Assembly (NCBI RefSeq): GCF_016722965.1
Contig: NZ_JAEQNB010000004.1
Coordinates: forward strand, 310,001 to 374,000
Length of the DNA stretch: 64,000 bases
Reading direction: 5' to 3'
DNA from: Tumebacillus amylolyticus
GTDB taxonomy: Bacteria; Bacillota; Bacilli; Tumebacillales; Tumebacillaceae
A program made the translations under genes and the position numbers. Shown here piece by piece: positions 33,228 through 41,421 of this stretch. The notes under the pieces were generated by a model, which saw nothing but the letters and a program-made list of their open reading frames with translations, was not told where the DNA came from and searched no databases. Every line of letters starts with the position of its first letter. The first letter of the stretch is position 1.

Positions 33228-34730
33228 TTACAGGCCGCGAGCAGCCCAGATGGAGTTGAGTTGGGTCAGGTGGGAACCGCCGTACAGAGCTTGGTCAGCC
33301 GCTTTGATTGCTGCGACGCCGTTAGCAAAGCCGGAGTTCGGGGTGAGGGAGAAGTGCGATTGCAGGATGATTTTGGTTGCTACGTCACGGCCAAATGCTT
33401 GCGCCATGTCGTATTCACCGTGCGACCAGATCTCACCGTCATCATGAACTTCGCCGTCCATGTTGGTCGGGTATTTCTTGGTGGTGTCCAGACGACGCAG
33501 GGTCGGCGGGTTGGAGGAGGAGTAGGAAGTAGCGTCCCACTCACCGATCAGAGCTTTGAACGCAGTGTTCGGAGCTACTGCATCTTCGTAGGTTGCGCCC
33601 ATGAAGTCGCCGAAGCCTTCGCCCATAGCGCCGCCCTCTTCGGTTGCACCGAAGCCCGGAACTTGGTTGTCTTGGATGGAGTGGCCGTACTCATGCGCGA
33701 TGATCCCTGCATCTTCTGCATCGTCAACGCCGCCGGTGCCGAAGGTCAGATCCTTCGTGGACGGGGAGTACCAGGAGTTGTCTTGCGTCGAAGCGTTGGT
33801 GTTAACGGTGATCGCACGGTTGTTCACGTTGGTGAAGCCGAGCGTTTGGATGTAACGTTGAACGGTGTCGATGTGGTAGTATGCCATGACGTCTTCGAAG
33901 GAAGACGAAGAACGGGTGAAGTTAAATGCGTTCGTCGAAGAGAAGGTGTTCGCTTTCGACTTGATGTATACGTAGGAACCGCGCAGGTAGCCGGAGCCGT
34001 CCAGACCTTGCAGGGTTACAGCTTTCAGTTGGTTGGTCAGAGCGGTGGAGTCTCTGTTGGAGTTGTCGGTCAGGCCGGTAGCGCTGCCTTGGGTACGAAC
34101 CGGGTTCGGGTTGAAGACTTTACCCGTGCCGTTTACGTTTTGGTGCAGGTCGCGCTTCTTGAGGACCTTGCCGTTTTCAGCGTGGACGAAGGATTCAACT
34201 TCTGCTTCGCCGTTGTGGGAAACAACTTTGAATGCCGGAACCGCTTTGCCGTTTTCAACAACATAACCGAACTTGCGGGAGTTCATCGCAGATGCGCCGC
34301 CGGTGACGTTCAGGTCAGCCAGAGCTTTTGCTTCTGCTTCGTTTTCGGTCAGTTTCTTGGTTTTGATCGTTTCAACGGTGAGGTTCGGCACGTAGTCGGA
34401 GGTCACGAGCAGCGCTTGTCCAGCGTTGTCGAGGGTTACAGCGACTTGGTGGGTGAACAGTTCTTCGCCGTTTACGGTTTGTTGGTAGCGAACGATCGTG
34501 CCGCCCAGCGTGTTCGTCGTGGAGACGAGTTGCAGGTCGGAGAGATCGGATTTGAAGCCGTATTTCGCAGCTTCTGCTTTCAGAGCGTTACCTGCTGCTG
34601 CTTGTGCATCGACGGACTTTGCTGCCGGTGCTGCAACAGTCGGGGTACCGGTTTGTGCGAATGCAGCCGGGACGACCGTCGTCATCATAACTGCGGTTGC
34701 GATTGCGGTGATCATGGTTTTGCGTTTCAT
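33228..34730 (-). CDS. Exported zinc metallopeptidase, FTP propeptide plus M36/M4-like catalytic domain
   Basis: 500 aa. Signal peptide MKRKTMITAIATAVMMTTVVPAAFA, then a fungalysin/thermolysin-type propeptide (TLGGTIVRYQQTVNGEELFTHQVAVTLD) that keeps the enzyme inactive until removal. The catalytic part has HEYGHSIQD (His346, Glu347, His350 as zinc ligands and base) and the third ligand in GAMGEGFGDF (Glu371), 21 residues on. The FTP domain plus HEYGH and GEGFGD points to an M36-like fungalysin rather than classical M4 bacillolysin. GGGAGG lies 7 nt before the ATG. Probably a secreted protein-degrading enzyme. Confidence 0.85.
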   Translation of the reverse strand: MKRKTMITAIATAVMMTTVVPAAFAQTGTPTVAAPAAKSVDAQAAAGNALKAEAAKYGFKSDLSDLQLVSTTNTLGGTIVRYQQTVNGEELFTHQVAVTLDNAGQALLVTSDYVPNLTVETIKTKKLTENEAEAKALADLNVTGGASAMNSRKFGYVVENGKAVPAFKVVSHNGEAEVESFVHAENGKVLKKRDLHQNVNGTGKVFNPNPVRTQGSATGLTDNSNRDSTALTNQLKAVTLQGLDGSGYLRGSYVYIKSKANTFSSTNAFNFTRSSSSFEDVMAYYHIDTVQRYIQTLGFTNVNNRAITVNTNASTQDNSWYSPSTKDLTFGTGGVDDAEDAGIIAHEYGHSIQDNQVPGFGATEEGGAMGEGFGDFMGATYEDAVAPNTAFKALIGEWDATSYSSSNPPTLRRLDTTKKYPTNMDGEVHDDGEIWSHGEYDMAQAFGRDVATKIILQSHFSLTPNSGFANGVAAIKAADQALYGGSHLTQLNSIWAARGL

Positions 34731-34842
34731 TGTAACGCCTCCCTTTTTATATTTCGTAAATAATCGTACAATTTCGCAGATAGAATTGCAAGACTTTTTT
34801 CAAGAAAAAGATAGTGTTTCGTAAATCGATATTTTATAAAAC

Positions 34843-34881
34843 GCAAAAAACCCTCACAGCCCAAGGGCGTGAGGGTTTTTC
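34843..34881 (-). terminator. Terminator of the DUF378 gene
   Basis: AAAACCCTCAC pairs with GTGAGGGTTTTT around AGCCCAAGGGC, with runs on both strands. Confidence 0.8.
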
Positions 34882-34895
34882 AAATCGGTTTGCAG

Positions 34896-35117
34896 TTATC
34901 TCACTTCTCGATCATCGCGACCCATCAGCAAGAGTTTGAAGCAGTAGAGACCGGAGATCCCTACCAAGGTGTAGATGATGCGGCTGAGCCAAGAGTCGGC
35001 ACCGCCGAACAGGGCGGCCACCAAGTCCCATTGGAACAAACCGACCAGCAACCAGTTCAATGCCCCAACGATGACGAGGGTGAGCGCAATTCGATCCCAA
35101 GACGTGATACGGTTCAT
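34896..35117 (-). CDS. DUF378 family two-helix membrane protein
   Basis: 73 aa with the family pattern WDRIALTLVIVGALNWLLVGLFQWDLVAALFGG followed by SRIIYTLVGISGLYCFKLL. Two membrane segments. GGAGGG lies 6 nt before the ATG. Monocistronic; function unknown although the family is very common in Bacillota. Confidence 0.85.
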   Translation of the reverse strand: MNRITSWDRIALTLVIVGALNWLLVGLFQWDLVAALFGGADSWLSRIIYTLVGISGLYCFKLLLMGRDDREVR

Positions 35118-35194
35118 AGAGAGCCCTCCTTTGCATCCGACGTTGTTGTTACTATCGGATAAAAGCGGGAGGTCTATGTCAGGAAATTGGTTCC

Positions 35195-35341
35195 TTAACG
35201 CAAGCGATCACCGTCGGGTTCCGGTTCTTCGTTTTTGGGATTTTCGGTCGGGACGTAGCCTTTGGCGTATTCATACGTCAGGACTTCCCTTGTGTCGGTA
35301 TGGGATTGTGGCGTGGTCAAGTTTTCGCGTCTATTGGTCAT
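35195..35341 (-). CDS. Small acidic hydrophilic protein, 48 aa, unknown
   Basis: ATG at 35341 is preceded by GAGGAGG at 10 nt and the frame runs to TAA at 35195. The product starts MTNRRENLTTPQSHTDT, continues REVLTYEYAKGYVPTENP and ends in an acidic Glu/Asp-rich stretch. No membrane segment or Cys. The good ribosome site and codon use support a real gene. It lies upstream of the DUF378 gene on the same strand and could share its transcript. Confidence 0.5.
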   Translation of the reverse strand: MTNRRENLTTPQSHTDTREVLTYEYAKGYVPTENPKNEEPEPDGDRLR

Positions 35342-35402
35342 GGTCTTGCGTCCTCCTCTGGAGATCAACAGTTGGAGGTAGTATGCGCGACCGTTTTGCC
35401 TT

Positions 35403-36473
35403 TTAATACGAGTCGTAGCGCTTGCGGTAATAGCGGCAGACCCAGTGGAACAGACTCGCGATGCGTCCCATGCCTTCGGTCAATTCCAACACGAAGGCGC
35501 GGTGTGGCGAGTCTCCAAGAACTTTGGTGTCCGAGAAGTACATGCCGACCAAGCCTTGAATCACCAAGCGGTGAAAGCGGGGGCTTGGCAAGTCTTCGAG
35601 AGCTTGCAGGGAGCGGGACGCAAAGGTGCGGATGCGTTCGTACGCTTCGTCTGTCGATTCATAGTAGGTGACGAAATTTAAGTCGCCGCCCTCCAAATCT
35701 TCCTCTTGGTCGATGAAGTAGTCGAGCAGGATGTGCAAACCGCCGATCCACGGGAAGTAGGCGTGTAGAATCTTCTCCACATCCTCCGGCGTCAAATCCT
35801 CGTCACTTGCGGCGAGGAAGAGCATGAACATGCCGAGCGTGGAGCCGGTTGCCGCCGAGAATTCATACCACGCAAGCTCCGGGAATTGCTCGGCGTGTTG
35901 CTCGAACCACTTGATGAGGCGAGGTTCGCGCTCTTCGACTCGGACATGCTTGTGGACTTGGAGATCGCAATACAGGCCGACGAGCCGGAGAATTCCTGCT
36001 TGGACGAGCGGGTAACTTGGCAGAGACGCGATGCTTTCTTGGCAAGTGGTGACGAGGGCGTTGAGGTAGCCGCCGTCGTTTTTTTCCGCACGGTGGGCGT
36101 AGTAGTCGTGGAGTTCTCCGTTGCGGGTCACGGCGTCGAGCATCGCTTGGTGCAGTTGGCGGAAATCTGCCGGATCAAGCGAGGTACTGCGGTCGCACAG
36201 GTTGTCGAGATAATCGGAAATCGTCTGGAACGCGACGATCAATTTCACTAACGTATGTAGATGCGCGGGATGAGCGGCGGTGGCGTAGACGGTGCCGCCG
36301 TCGGCGTGAAAACGCTTGGTCGTCAAACTCATCAAGGCTTGGTGCTGCAATTCCGGATCGGGAATACGCGATGCGAAGTCGTGCCAGGATTTCAATTCAC
36401 GGCCGGATGCCGGGAGCACGTCGCGGAAGCTGCGGCGTAAGAGGGTGAATGGGGTCTCGGGAGTTCGTATCAT
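35403..36473 (-). CDS. ytpB: Tetraprenyl-beta-curcumene synthase family protein (YtpB/DUF2600)
   Basis: 356 aa, all-helical, with the DUF2600 hallmarks: FQTISDYLDNLCDRST as the DYLDxxCDR metal-binding motif, GLYCDLQVHKHV, YEFSAATGSTLGMFML, and LLDYFIDQEEDLEGGDLNFV as a second acidic motif. In Bacillus YtpB converts a linear C35 prenyl diphosphate into tetraprenyl-beta-curcumene, precursor of sesquarterpenes. RBS is GGAGG in the leader. Monocistronic and divergent from the SDR gene. Confidence 0.85.
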   Translation of the reverse strand: MIRTPETPFTLLRRSFRDVLPASGRELKSWHDFASRIPDPELQHQALMSLTTKRFHADGGTVYATAAHPAHLHTLVKLIVAFQTISDYLDNLCDRSTSLDPADFRQLHQAMLDAVTRNGELHDYYAHRAEKNDGGYLNALVTTCQESIASLPSYPLVQAGILRLVGLYCDLQVHKHVRVEEREPRLIKWFEQHAEQFPELAWYEFSAATGSTLGMFMLFLAASDEDLTPEDVEKILHAYFPWIGGLHILLDYFIDQEEDLEGGDLNFVTYYESTDEAYERIRTFASRSLQALEDLPSPRFHRLVIQGLVGMYFSDTKVLGDSPHRAFVLELTEGMGRIASLFHWVCRYYRKRYDSY

Positions 36474-36583
36474 GCGGACGTGCCGCCTCCTAACTCTAGC
36501 AATCTAACTCGATCCTACACGAAATTTGTAGAATGGTATATACTTATTGGTAGGAATATACAACGGGAAAGCGAGGAAGTAGA

Positions 36584-37279
36584 ATGGCACGTCAACTGGC
36601 GGGGCAGACCGCAATCGTGACGGGCGCGAGCAGGGGAATTGGCCGCGCCATCGTCCGCAACCTGTTGGAGCTTGGGATCAACGTGGTGGCGGTGGCGCGC
36701 AACGAATACGGACTGGAACGGTTGCAAGAAGAGATGCGCGTCGGCAAACGATTGCTCGCTGTGGCGTGCGACATCCGCGACCAATTGGAAGTGGAGCGTC
36801 TGTTTGAAGTGGCGTCCGATCGATTTGGCCGCATCGAGATCGTCGTCAACAACGCCGGAGTCGGATCGTTCGCTCCGATCGAAGAGTATGACGAAGTGAT
36901 GCTCGACGAAATTCTCGATACGAACCTCAAAGCCGTTTTCCATATGTGCAGGGCTGCGTTCGTTCATATGAAACGCAACGGCGGCGGGCAGGTCGTCAAC
37001 ATCGCGGCGCTGCTCGGCATGGAGACGGAGCCGTTTGCTTCGGCGTACTGTGCCTCCAAGTGGGGGGTGATGGGGTTGACGGAAGCTCTGCACCAAGAAG
37101 GTCGTCCACACGGCATTCGCGTGGCGGTCGTGGCCCCTGGCACGACCCAGACCGACTTTGCAGGCATCCCCTCGCAGCAGAAGTCGCAGGCGCTGCGCCC
37201 CGAAACGGTGGCAGAGGGCGTCTCTTACTTGCTGCAACAGGGCGACGATGCCAAGATGTCGCAATTGGTGCTTCGCTAA
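36584..37279 (+). CDS. Short-chain dehydrogenase/reductase
   Basis: 231 aa classical SDR. TGASRGIG (residues 13-20) binds the nucleotide, NNAG is present in IVVNNAGVGSF, and the catalytic YxxxK is in SAYCASKWGVMGL. The absence of an Asp after the second strand (VVAVARNEYGLERL) suggests NADP(H). It resembles 3-oxoacyl-ACP reductase-like proteins such as YvaG/FabG paralogues; substrate unknown. GAGGAAG lies 8 nt before the ATG. Confidence 0.88.
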   Translation: MARQLAGQTAIVTGASRGIGRAIVRNLLELGINVVAVARNEYGLERLQEEMRVGKRLLAVACDIRDQLEVERLFEVASDRFGRIEIVVNNAGVGSFAPIEEYDEVMLDEILDTNLKAVFHMCRAAFVHMKRNGGGQVVNIAALLGMETEPFASAYCASKWGVMGLTEALHQEGRPHGIRVAVVAPGTTQTDFAGIPSQQKSQALRPETVAEGVSYLLQQGDDAKMSQLVLR

Positions 37280-37299
37280 GCGCAGGAGAATGTACAAAA

Positions 37300-37337
37300 A
37301 AGAGCCCCGGGCCGCATGGCTTCGGGGCTTTTTTTCG
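37300..37337. terminator. Bidirectional terminator
   Basis: AGAGCCCCGGGCC and GGCTTCGGGGCTTTTTTT form a stem between convergent genes. Confidence 0.75.
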
Positions 37338-37352
37338 TGGAGCGAGGTGCTC

Positions 37353-37931
37353 TTACGCTTCGTTCATCGCTTCTTTGAGTTGCTCGTAGCGAATCAAGTA
37401 TTGCTCCAAGTTGCGCTGCAGGTCCGGCGTGAGCACGAACTCGAGACCGAATTCGAAGATGCCTTCCTTCAACTGCACGCGGCGCACGATGCCCTTGCCG
37501 GCAAAGTTGCTGGCCGAACCGAGGGTGAAGTCGAGCTCCATGCCTTCCTCGATGTACTTGTCCGACTGGAAGCGCAGGCCGCCCGCGGAGATGTCCATGA
37601 CCGTTGCGTTGAGTTCGTTCTGGTCGATTTTGACTTTCGCCGGCAAGTTGACGTCATAGCGTTGGTGCTGACGACGGTTCAACAGCGACGTGTCACGGCT
37701 CGGCTTGATCATGAGAATCCGTTCGTCGATGGTGCCGATGACCGTGGACTGGAAGGTGAGGATCCCGTTTCTATGGTAGATGGTTGCCGTCACTGGGTCG
37801 CCGATGGTGAAGTTGGAATCGGCCGGGAACACGACATCGAACAATTCGCCCTGTTCCAAGAATACTTGACCCATATTGGAATAGTTGGTCGAACTGACGA
37901 GAATGTTTGCTCCTTCAAAAATACTGCTCAT
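37353..37931 (-). CDS. PilZ-domain protein (YcgR/YpfA-like)
   Basis: 192 aa with an N-terminal beta-barrel (FVVFPADSNFTIGDPVTATIYH-type YcgR-N) and a PilZ domain containing RRQHQRYDV (the RxxxR c-di-GMP clamp) and DISAGGLRF (the D/NxSxxG motif), so it should bind cyclic di-GMP. Homologues act as brakes on flagella or as matrix regulators. The RBS is GGAG 8 nt before the ATG. Monocistronic. Confidence 0.88.
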   Translation of the reverse strand: MSSIFEGANILVSSTNYSNMGQVFLEQGELFDVVFPADSNFTIGDPVTATIYHRNGILTFQSTVIGTIDERILMIKPSRDTSLLNRRQHQRYDVNLPAKVKIDQNELNATVMDISAGGLRFQSDKYIEEGMELDFTLGSASNFAGKGIVRRVQLKEGIFEFGLEFVLTPDLQRNLEQYLIRYEQLKEAMNEA

Positions 37932-38065
37932 CGTATTTCTCCTCTCCGCTTATTCGTCGAATAAATCCTCGGCAACGAATAAGGTAGCCATTATTTATTA
38001 TAATAGCGCAATCTATTAAAGTTGGAAATGACCTAGAGATAAGTTTTTGCGGTCGTGCAAGGGAT

Positions 38066-38094
38066 TTGCCCGCATGACGACCGTTTGGTATACT
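38066..38094 (+). promoter_or_regulatory. Promoter of mtrB
   Basis: TTGCCC (38066-38071), 17 bp, TATACT (38089-38094), about 30 bp before the start codon. Confidence 0.6.
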
Positions 38095-38126
38095 GTGTGT
38101 GTACTGGAAAAAGGCGGGGATACATA

Positions 38127-38360
38127 ATGACGACCAAAGACAACATGCAAAGCAACGAATACATTGTAATCAAAGCGCACGACAACGGCGTCCAAGTGAT
38201 CGGTTTGACACGCGGACAAGACACTCGGTTTCACCATGCCGAGAAATTGGATCGCGGAGAAGTTTTGATCGCTCAATTTACGGAGCACACCTCCGCTGTG
38301 AAGATTCGCGGCAAATCGACGATTCTGACTCGTCATGGTGTGGTCGAGTCCGGCGAGTAG
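38127..38360 (+). CDS. mtrB: trp RNA-binding attenuation protein (TRAP)
   Basis: 77 aa with the TRAP core [51 protein letters not shown]-type signature (quoted here only in short elements: [24 protein letters not shown]). The 11-mer ring binds tryptophan and then GAG/UAG repeats in the trp leader to cause termination. The ATG at 38127 is preceded by GGCGGGG. In Bacillus it follows folE (mtrA); here it stands alone behind its own promoter. Confidence 0.92.
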   Translation: MTTKDNMQSNEYIVIKAHDNGVQVIGLTRGQDTRFHHAEKLDRGEVLIAQFTEHTSAVKIRGKSTILTRHGVVESGE

Positions 38361-38391
38361 GACGAACGGAGTCTGTGCATGTCAAAACGAA

Positions 38392-38426
38392 GGAGCAGGC
38401 CCGGCAAGGGGCCTGCTCTTTTTTTG
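38392..38426 (+). terminator. Terminator after mtrB
   Basis: AGCAGGCCC pairs with GGGCCTGCT and is followed by seven T. Confidence 0.85.
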
Positions 38427-38467
38427 TGGACGGGCGCATAGGATGGGGGTAAAGGAGGGAGCCGTAT

Positions 38468-38941
38468 ATGTCAAAAGGCATGCTGATCGCGCTCTGTCTC
38501 TCCATCGTGCTCGCCCTCTCGCTGTCCCTGCTGCCGGATCAAGCCCTGACGCACTTTGGCGGGACACTTGGCACGGAGAATGCAGAGAACGTGAAACCCG
38601 TCATGAAAATGGACGGGGTGGTGAACGAGCTGGATGCACTGAAGTTGACCGGCCGTATGCAAAAAGTGGTCTGGGAGCAGGACAAGCTGACCGTTTGGAT
38701 GTCGATGCCGCCGACGAGCGTGAGCGGCGTCATTCCGTGGCAAGATAGTTGCAAGATCGCGAGCCGTTTTTTGTCGGGAGCCTCGCTGTACAAGGCTGTT
38801 GAGGTCAAGGTGGTATCGAGCGACAAGCCGGATCTCGTGCGCTTCACCGTACACGCCGACGCCGAAGAGATGGCCGATGCGCCCAAGCCCGGCACGGCAG
38901 AGTTCGATGCTTTTGTGAAGCGAAAAATGGCGCGGGGATGA
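38468..38941 (+). CDS. Membrane-anchored or secreted protein of unknown function
   Basis: 157 aa starting MSKGMLIALCLSIVLALSLSLLP, an uncleaved anchor or signal sequence, then a soluble domain without recognised motif (KLTGRMQKVVWEQDKLTVWMSM, SGVIPWQDSCKIASRFLSG). GGAGGG lies 8 nt before the ATG. A short hairpin with a T-run follows, so it is the last chromosomal gene before the prophage. Confidence 0.65.
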   Translation: MSKGMLIALCLSIVLALSLSLLPDQALTHFGGTLGTENAENVKPVMKMDGVVNELDALKLTGRMQKVVWEQDKLTVWMSMPPTSVSGVIPWQDSCKIASRFLSGASLYKAVEVKVVSSDKPDLVRFTVHADAEEMADAPKPGTAEFDAFVKRKMARG

Positions 38942-38957
38942 CTCGCGCTTTTTTTTC
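38930..38957 (+). terminator. Short terminator at the end of the chromosomal gene
   Basis: GCGCG/CGCGC stem overlapping the stop codon, followed by eight or more T. Confidence 0.6.
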
Positions 38958-39056
38958 TAAAGAAAGTATGGTCGGTCTGAGAAGTTATGTTATACTAATT
39001 CGAATCCATATCTACCCCTAAATATCCTTGATTTATCAGGGTTTTCCGGGTTTTCG

Positions 39057-39073
39057 GTTAGCGAATTGCTAAC
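39057..39073. other. Candidate integrase core (left attachment region)
   Basis: GTTAGC-GAATT-GCTAAC is a perfect 6-bp inverted repeat with a 5-bp centre, about 15 bp past the integrase stop, between the last chromosomal gene and int. This shape suits a tyrosine-recombinase core site. The right-hand partner lies outside the window, so the call is unconfirmed. Confidence 0.35.
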
Positions 39074-39086
39074 GTATTGCGAACCT

Positions 39087-40286
39087 TTACTTAGCTAAAG
39101 CGAATTCCATGATGTTGTTGATCTCTTTCGAAACGCCATCACGCATCCGTTCCGTCACGTGGGCGTATACGTTCCCGGTGATCGCAATTGAACTGTGACC
39201 AAGCATCTCTTGGAGGGATTTTAGATCAATCCCACTCTCCAGCAGCAGAGTCGATATCGTGTGCCGGATCAGGTGGTTGTGGACACGGACTCCATGCAAG
39301 GGGTGATCTACTGGCAGGCGTTTGAATCGCTCGGTGAAACTTCGCCACCATTTTTCAGTATTCACGAGTGGGATTGGAGACCCGTCCGGGCGTGCGAAAA
39401 GCAAGTCTAAAGAGGCATCATATGGGGCGCCAGTACGAAGTGCCTTCTTTCGGTCTCTCAGGCGCTCCTCTTTGAGTTCTTTAAGCGCTTTGAGTATCAA
39501 GGGTCCAACATGCACGGTTCGCACTCTCTTGCCCTTTGTAGGGCCGAATACGAAGCCTTTGCCGCGTGGGTTGCTCAAACTCTCCCTGAACTGAACTACG
39601 CCGTTCTCGAAGTCGATGTCTCTTGAGATCCGCAAGGCCAATGCCTCGCCTCGACGAGCTCCGGTGCCGTACAGGATCAAAGCGTACTTGTAATACTTGT
39701 ATCCCTTGATCATCTCAAGCAGGAGCTTTGTTTGCTCCGCGTTCAGGTATTTCGGTTCGACCTTCTCCCACTTCGGAGGTTTGACCAGATCGAGAGGATT
39801 TCGGTATATGATCTCCTCTGTGAACGCGCGGTTCAGGGCGCTTTTGATGATTGTGTGATTGTTTGCGATCGTCCGCTTGGAGAGACGACCTTCACGGACC
39901 AGATCGGCGTACATCTTCTTGAAGTGATGAGGTTTCAGCTCACGTAGAAGGATGTGTCCCATTTTCTGTTGAAACTCTTTTTTGATTGACCGGTAGTTGT
40001 CTTGAGTGTTAGGTGTCAGGTTGATCTCGACGTAATCAGTGAACCATTCCTCAAGGTATTGGCCGAACGTGAGATCGGACGGCACGATATACGTACCTTT
40101 TTGGAGTTGGTTCAGCCGTTCGTTGAGCGCGAACTGTGCCTCTTTTTTTGTCTTAAAACCACTTTCTTCTTTCTGCCGGCGTTTGTTCGTTTCGGGATCG
40201 CGCCCAATGTCGTACTTGATCGTATAATATTTAGATTCGCGGCCGGTTTTGGGGTTTTTCTTTTTGAAGACGATGCCGCTCGCCAT
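39087..40286 (-). CDS. int: Phage tyrosine integrase
   Basis: 399 aa. An arm-binding N-terminal domain (YYTIKYDIGRDPETNKRRQ, FKTKKEAQFALNERL) is followed by a SAM-like core-binding domain and the catalytic domain, with Arg in GTGARRGEALALR, HxxR in HNHLIRHTISTLL, His in LQEMLGHSS and the nucleophile Tyr in GNVYAHVTERM. Integrates and excises the phage genome. Start ATG at 40286 behind AGGAGG. Placed at the prophage edge and facing out, the usual arrangement. Confidence 0.95.
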   Translation of the reverse strand: MASGIVFKKKNPKTGRESKYYTIKYDIGRDPETNKRRQKEESGFKTKKEAQFALNERLNQLQKGTYIVPSDLTFGQYLEEWFTDYVEINLTPNTQDNYRSIKKEFQQKMGHILLRELKPHHFKKMYADLVREGRLSKRTIANNHTIIKSALNRAFTEEIIYRNPLDLVKPPKWEKVEPKYLNAEQTKLLLEMIKGYKYYKYALILYGTGARRGEALALRISRDIDFENGVVQFRESLSNPRGKGFVFGPTKGKRVRTVHVGPLILKALKELKEERLRDRKKALRTGAPYDASLDLLFARPDGSPIPLVNTEKWWRSFTERFKRLPVDHPLHGVRVHNHLIRHTISTLLLESGIDLKSLQEMLGHSSIAITGNVYAHVTERMRDGVSKEINNIMEFALAK

Positions 40287-40612
40287 AATACTTAACCTCC
40301 TTATGTGAGTTTGATTGGTGTATTCCTATTTTACCAATTTCGCAGAATTATGGTAGAATAGAACATGAGTTTGTTTTGGTGTGAAAGGGGCTGCCGGTTG
40401 GCGGCCTTTTTCTTTTTTTTGATTTGACGATAAGCGACACAGCATCATAATTTAGAAGGATTTTTATTTTATGAAATTGAATAAGTCAACATCATACATA
40501 TTTGAGAGGGTGACCCTATTGGGGTAGAAATCAAGAATCACGTGGGGCAGATTATCGTGAGGGCATTTGGTAGGGGAACTTTAAACTGGAATTCAGTAGG
40601 GGGCTTTTGGAA
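40287..40612. other. Intergenic region with a hairpin, no clear gene
   Basis: A stem GGCTGCC/GGCGGCC with a T-rich tail lies near 40387-40420 and could end leftward-phage or chromosomal transcription. A frame of 18 codons at 40471 has a weak ribosome site only; no gene is called. Confidence 0.4.
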
Positions 40613-41272
40613 ATGAATAATTTACTTATTTTAGGTTCTTTCGCTTTCGTTGCGATTGGTCTGTTCGTTACATTTGCCGGATGGAACAAGCGAAGTCAAA
40701 AAGAAAATAGTAAGCTTCTGGCGGCTACTGTTTTCTTCGTTTTTACAGGTTTTGTTTTTGTAAAGACTGGTGGAGATAACGGTGGATATGTTGTAAGTGA
40801 TGGATCGGGAACAAAACAAACGACCAGTGTCAATGCAGGCGCTGGTAAATTAGAAACCAACACCAGTACGCCGGCGTCTGATTCGAAATCAACCTACAGC
40901 CCGGAGAACCCTGTTTCCGACCAGTTTCTCAAGGACTATCTCGCTTACATGAACGGGACGTATCAGAAGGTCAAGCGCAAAATAAATTCTGGCCAACGGA
41001 TCGGCACTGTAGAGTGGTCACAATTCCAAAATGAACTCGGTCTGGAAGTTGGGCAAAAACGAAACGACGACATAGGATACGAAACAAACTTCCAAAAGGA
41101 GAAGCCTGACCAACTAGAAAAACGAAGCGAAGTGTCGATAGTATGGTCATGTCTGTCTGATGTGATCGGCAGGGCGGGACTGTACTTAGAAGACCCAACT
41201 ACCGTACAAGATCTCCAGCAGTCAGAGAAAGAATATGAAGCTCAATACCAGAAAGCTATGAGTTACTTCTAG
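40613..41272 (+). CDS. Prophage membrane-anchored protein, unknown
   Basis: 219 aa: two N-terminal membrane helices (LLILGSFAFVAIGLFVTFAGW and LLAATVFFVFTGFVFV), a Gly/Ser/Thr-rich linker, and a helical soluble domain (DQFLKDYLAYMNGTYQKVKRKI). AGGGGG lies 9 nt before the ATG at 40613. It sits between int and the regulator cassette, where lysogenic-conversion or superinfection-exclusion genes are often found. No family was recognised. Confidence 0.6.
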   Translation: MNNLLILGSFAFVAIGLFVTFAGWNKRSQKENSKLLAATVFFVFTGFVFVKTGGDNGGYVVSDGSGTKQTTSVNAGAGKLETNTSTPASDSKSTYSPENPVSDQFLKDYLAYMNGTYQKVKRKINSGQRIGTVEWSQFQNELGLEVGQKRNDDIGYETNFQKEKPDQLEKRSEVSIVWSCLSDVIGRAGLYLEDPTTVQDLQQSEKEYEAQYQKAMSYF

Positions 41273-41301
41273 GGTTGAGTGGTGAATTATTGAATAGCAG
41301 T

Positions 41302-41333
41302 TGAGGTCGCCCTCGCAGGCGGCCTTTTTTTTT
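41302..41333 (+). terminator. Terminator
   Basis: AGGTCGCC/GGCGGCCT stem followed by nine T. Confidence 0.8.
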
Positions 41334-41357
41334 CGCGAACTCTAGAGACATCGCTTG

Positions 41358-41387
41358 TTGATACGAAATTTGGAAATCGTCTATAAT
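41358..41387 (+). promoter_or_regulatory. Promoter of the TPR regulator gene
   Basis: TTGATA (41358-41363), 18 bp, TATAAT (41382-41387), 34 bp before the start. Confidence 0.65.
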
Positions 41388-41421
41388 GATAGACACGATC
41401 TGTTAATGTGAGGTGAATTTT

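Noticed and set aside
33204-34763. A 519-codon plus-strand frame opposite the metalloprotease gene
   Set aside because: It extends through the terminator and signal-peptide region of the real gene and encodes no recognisable domain.
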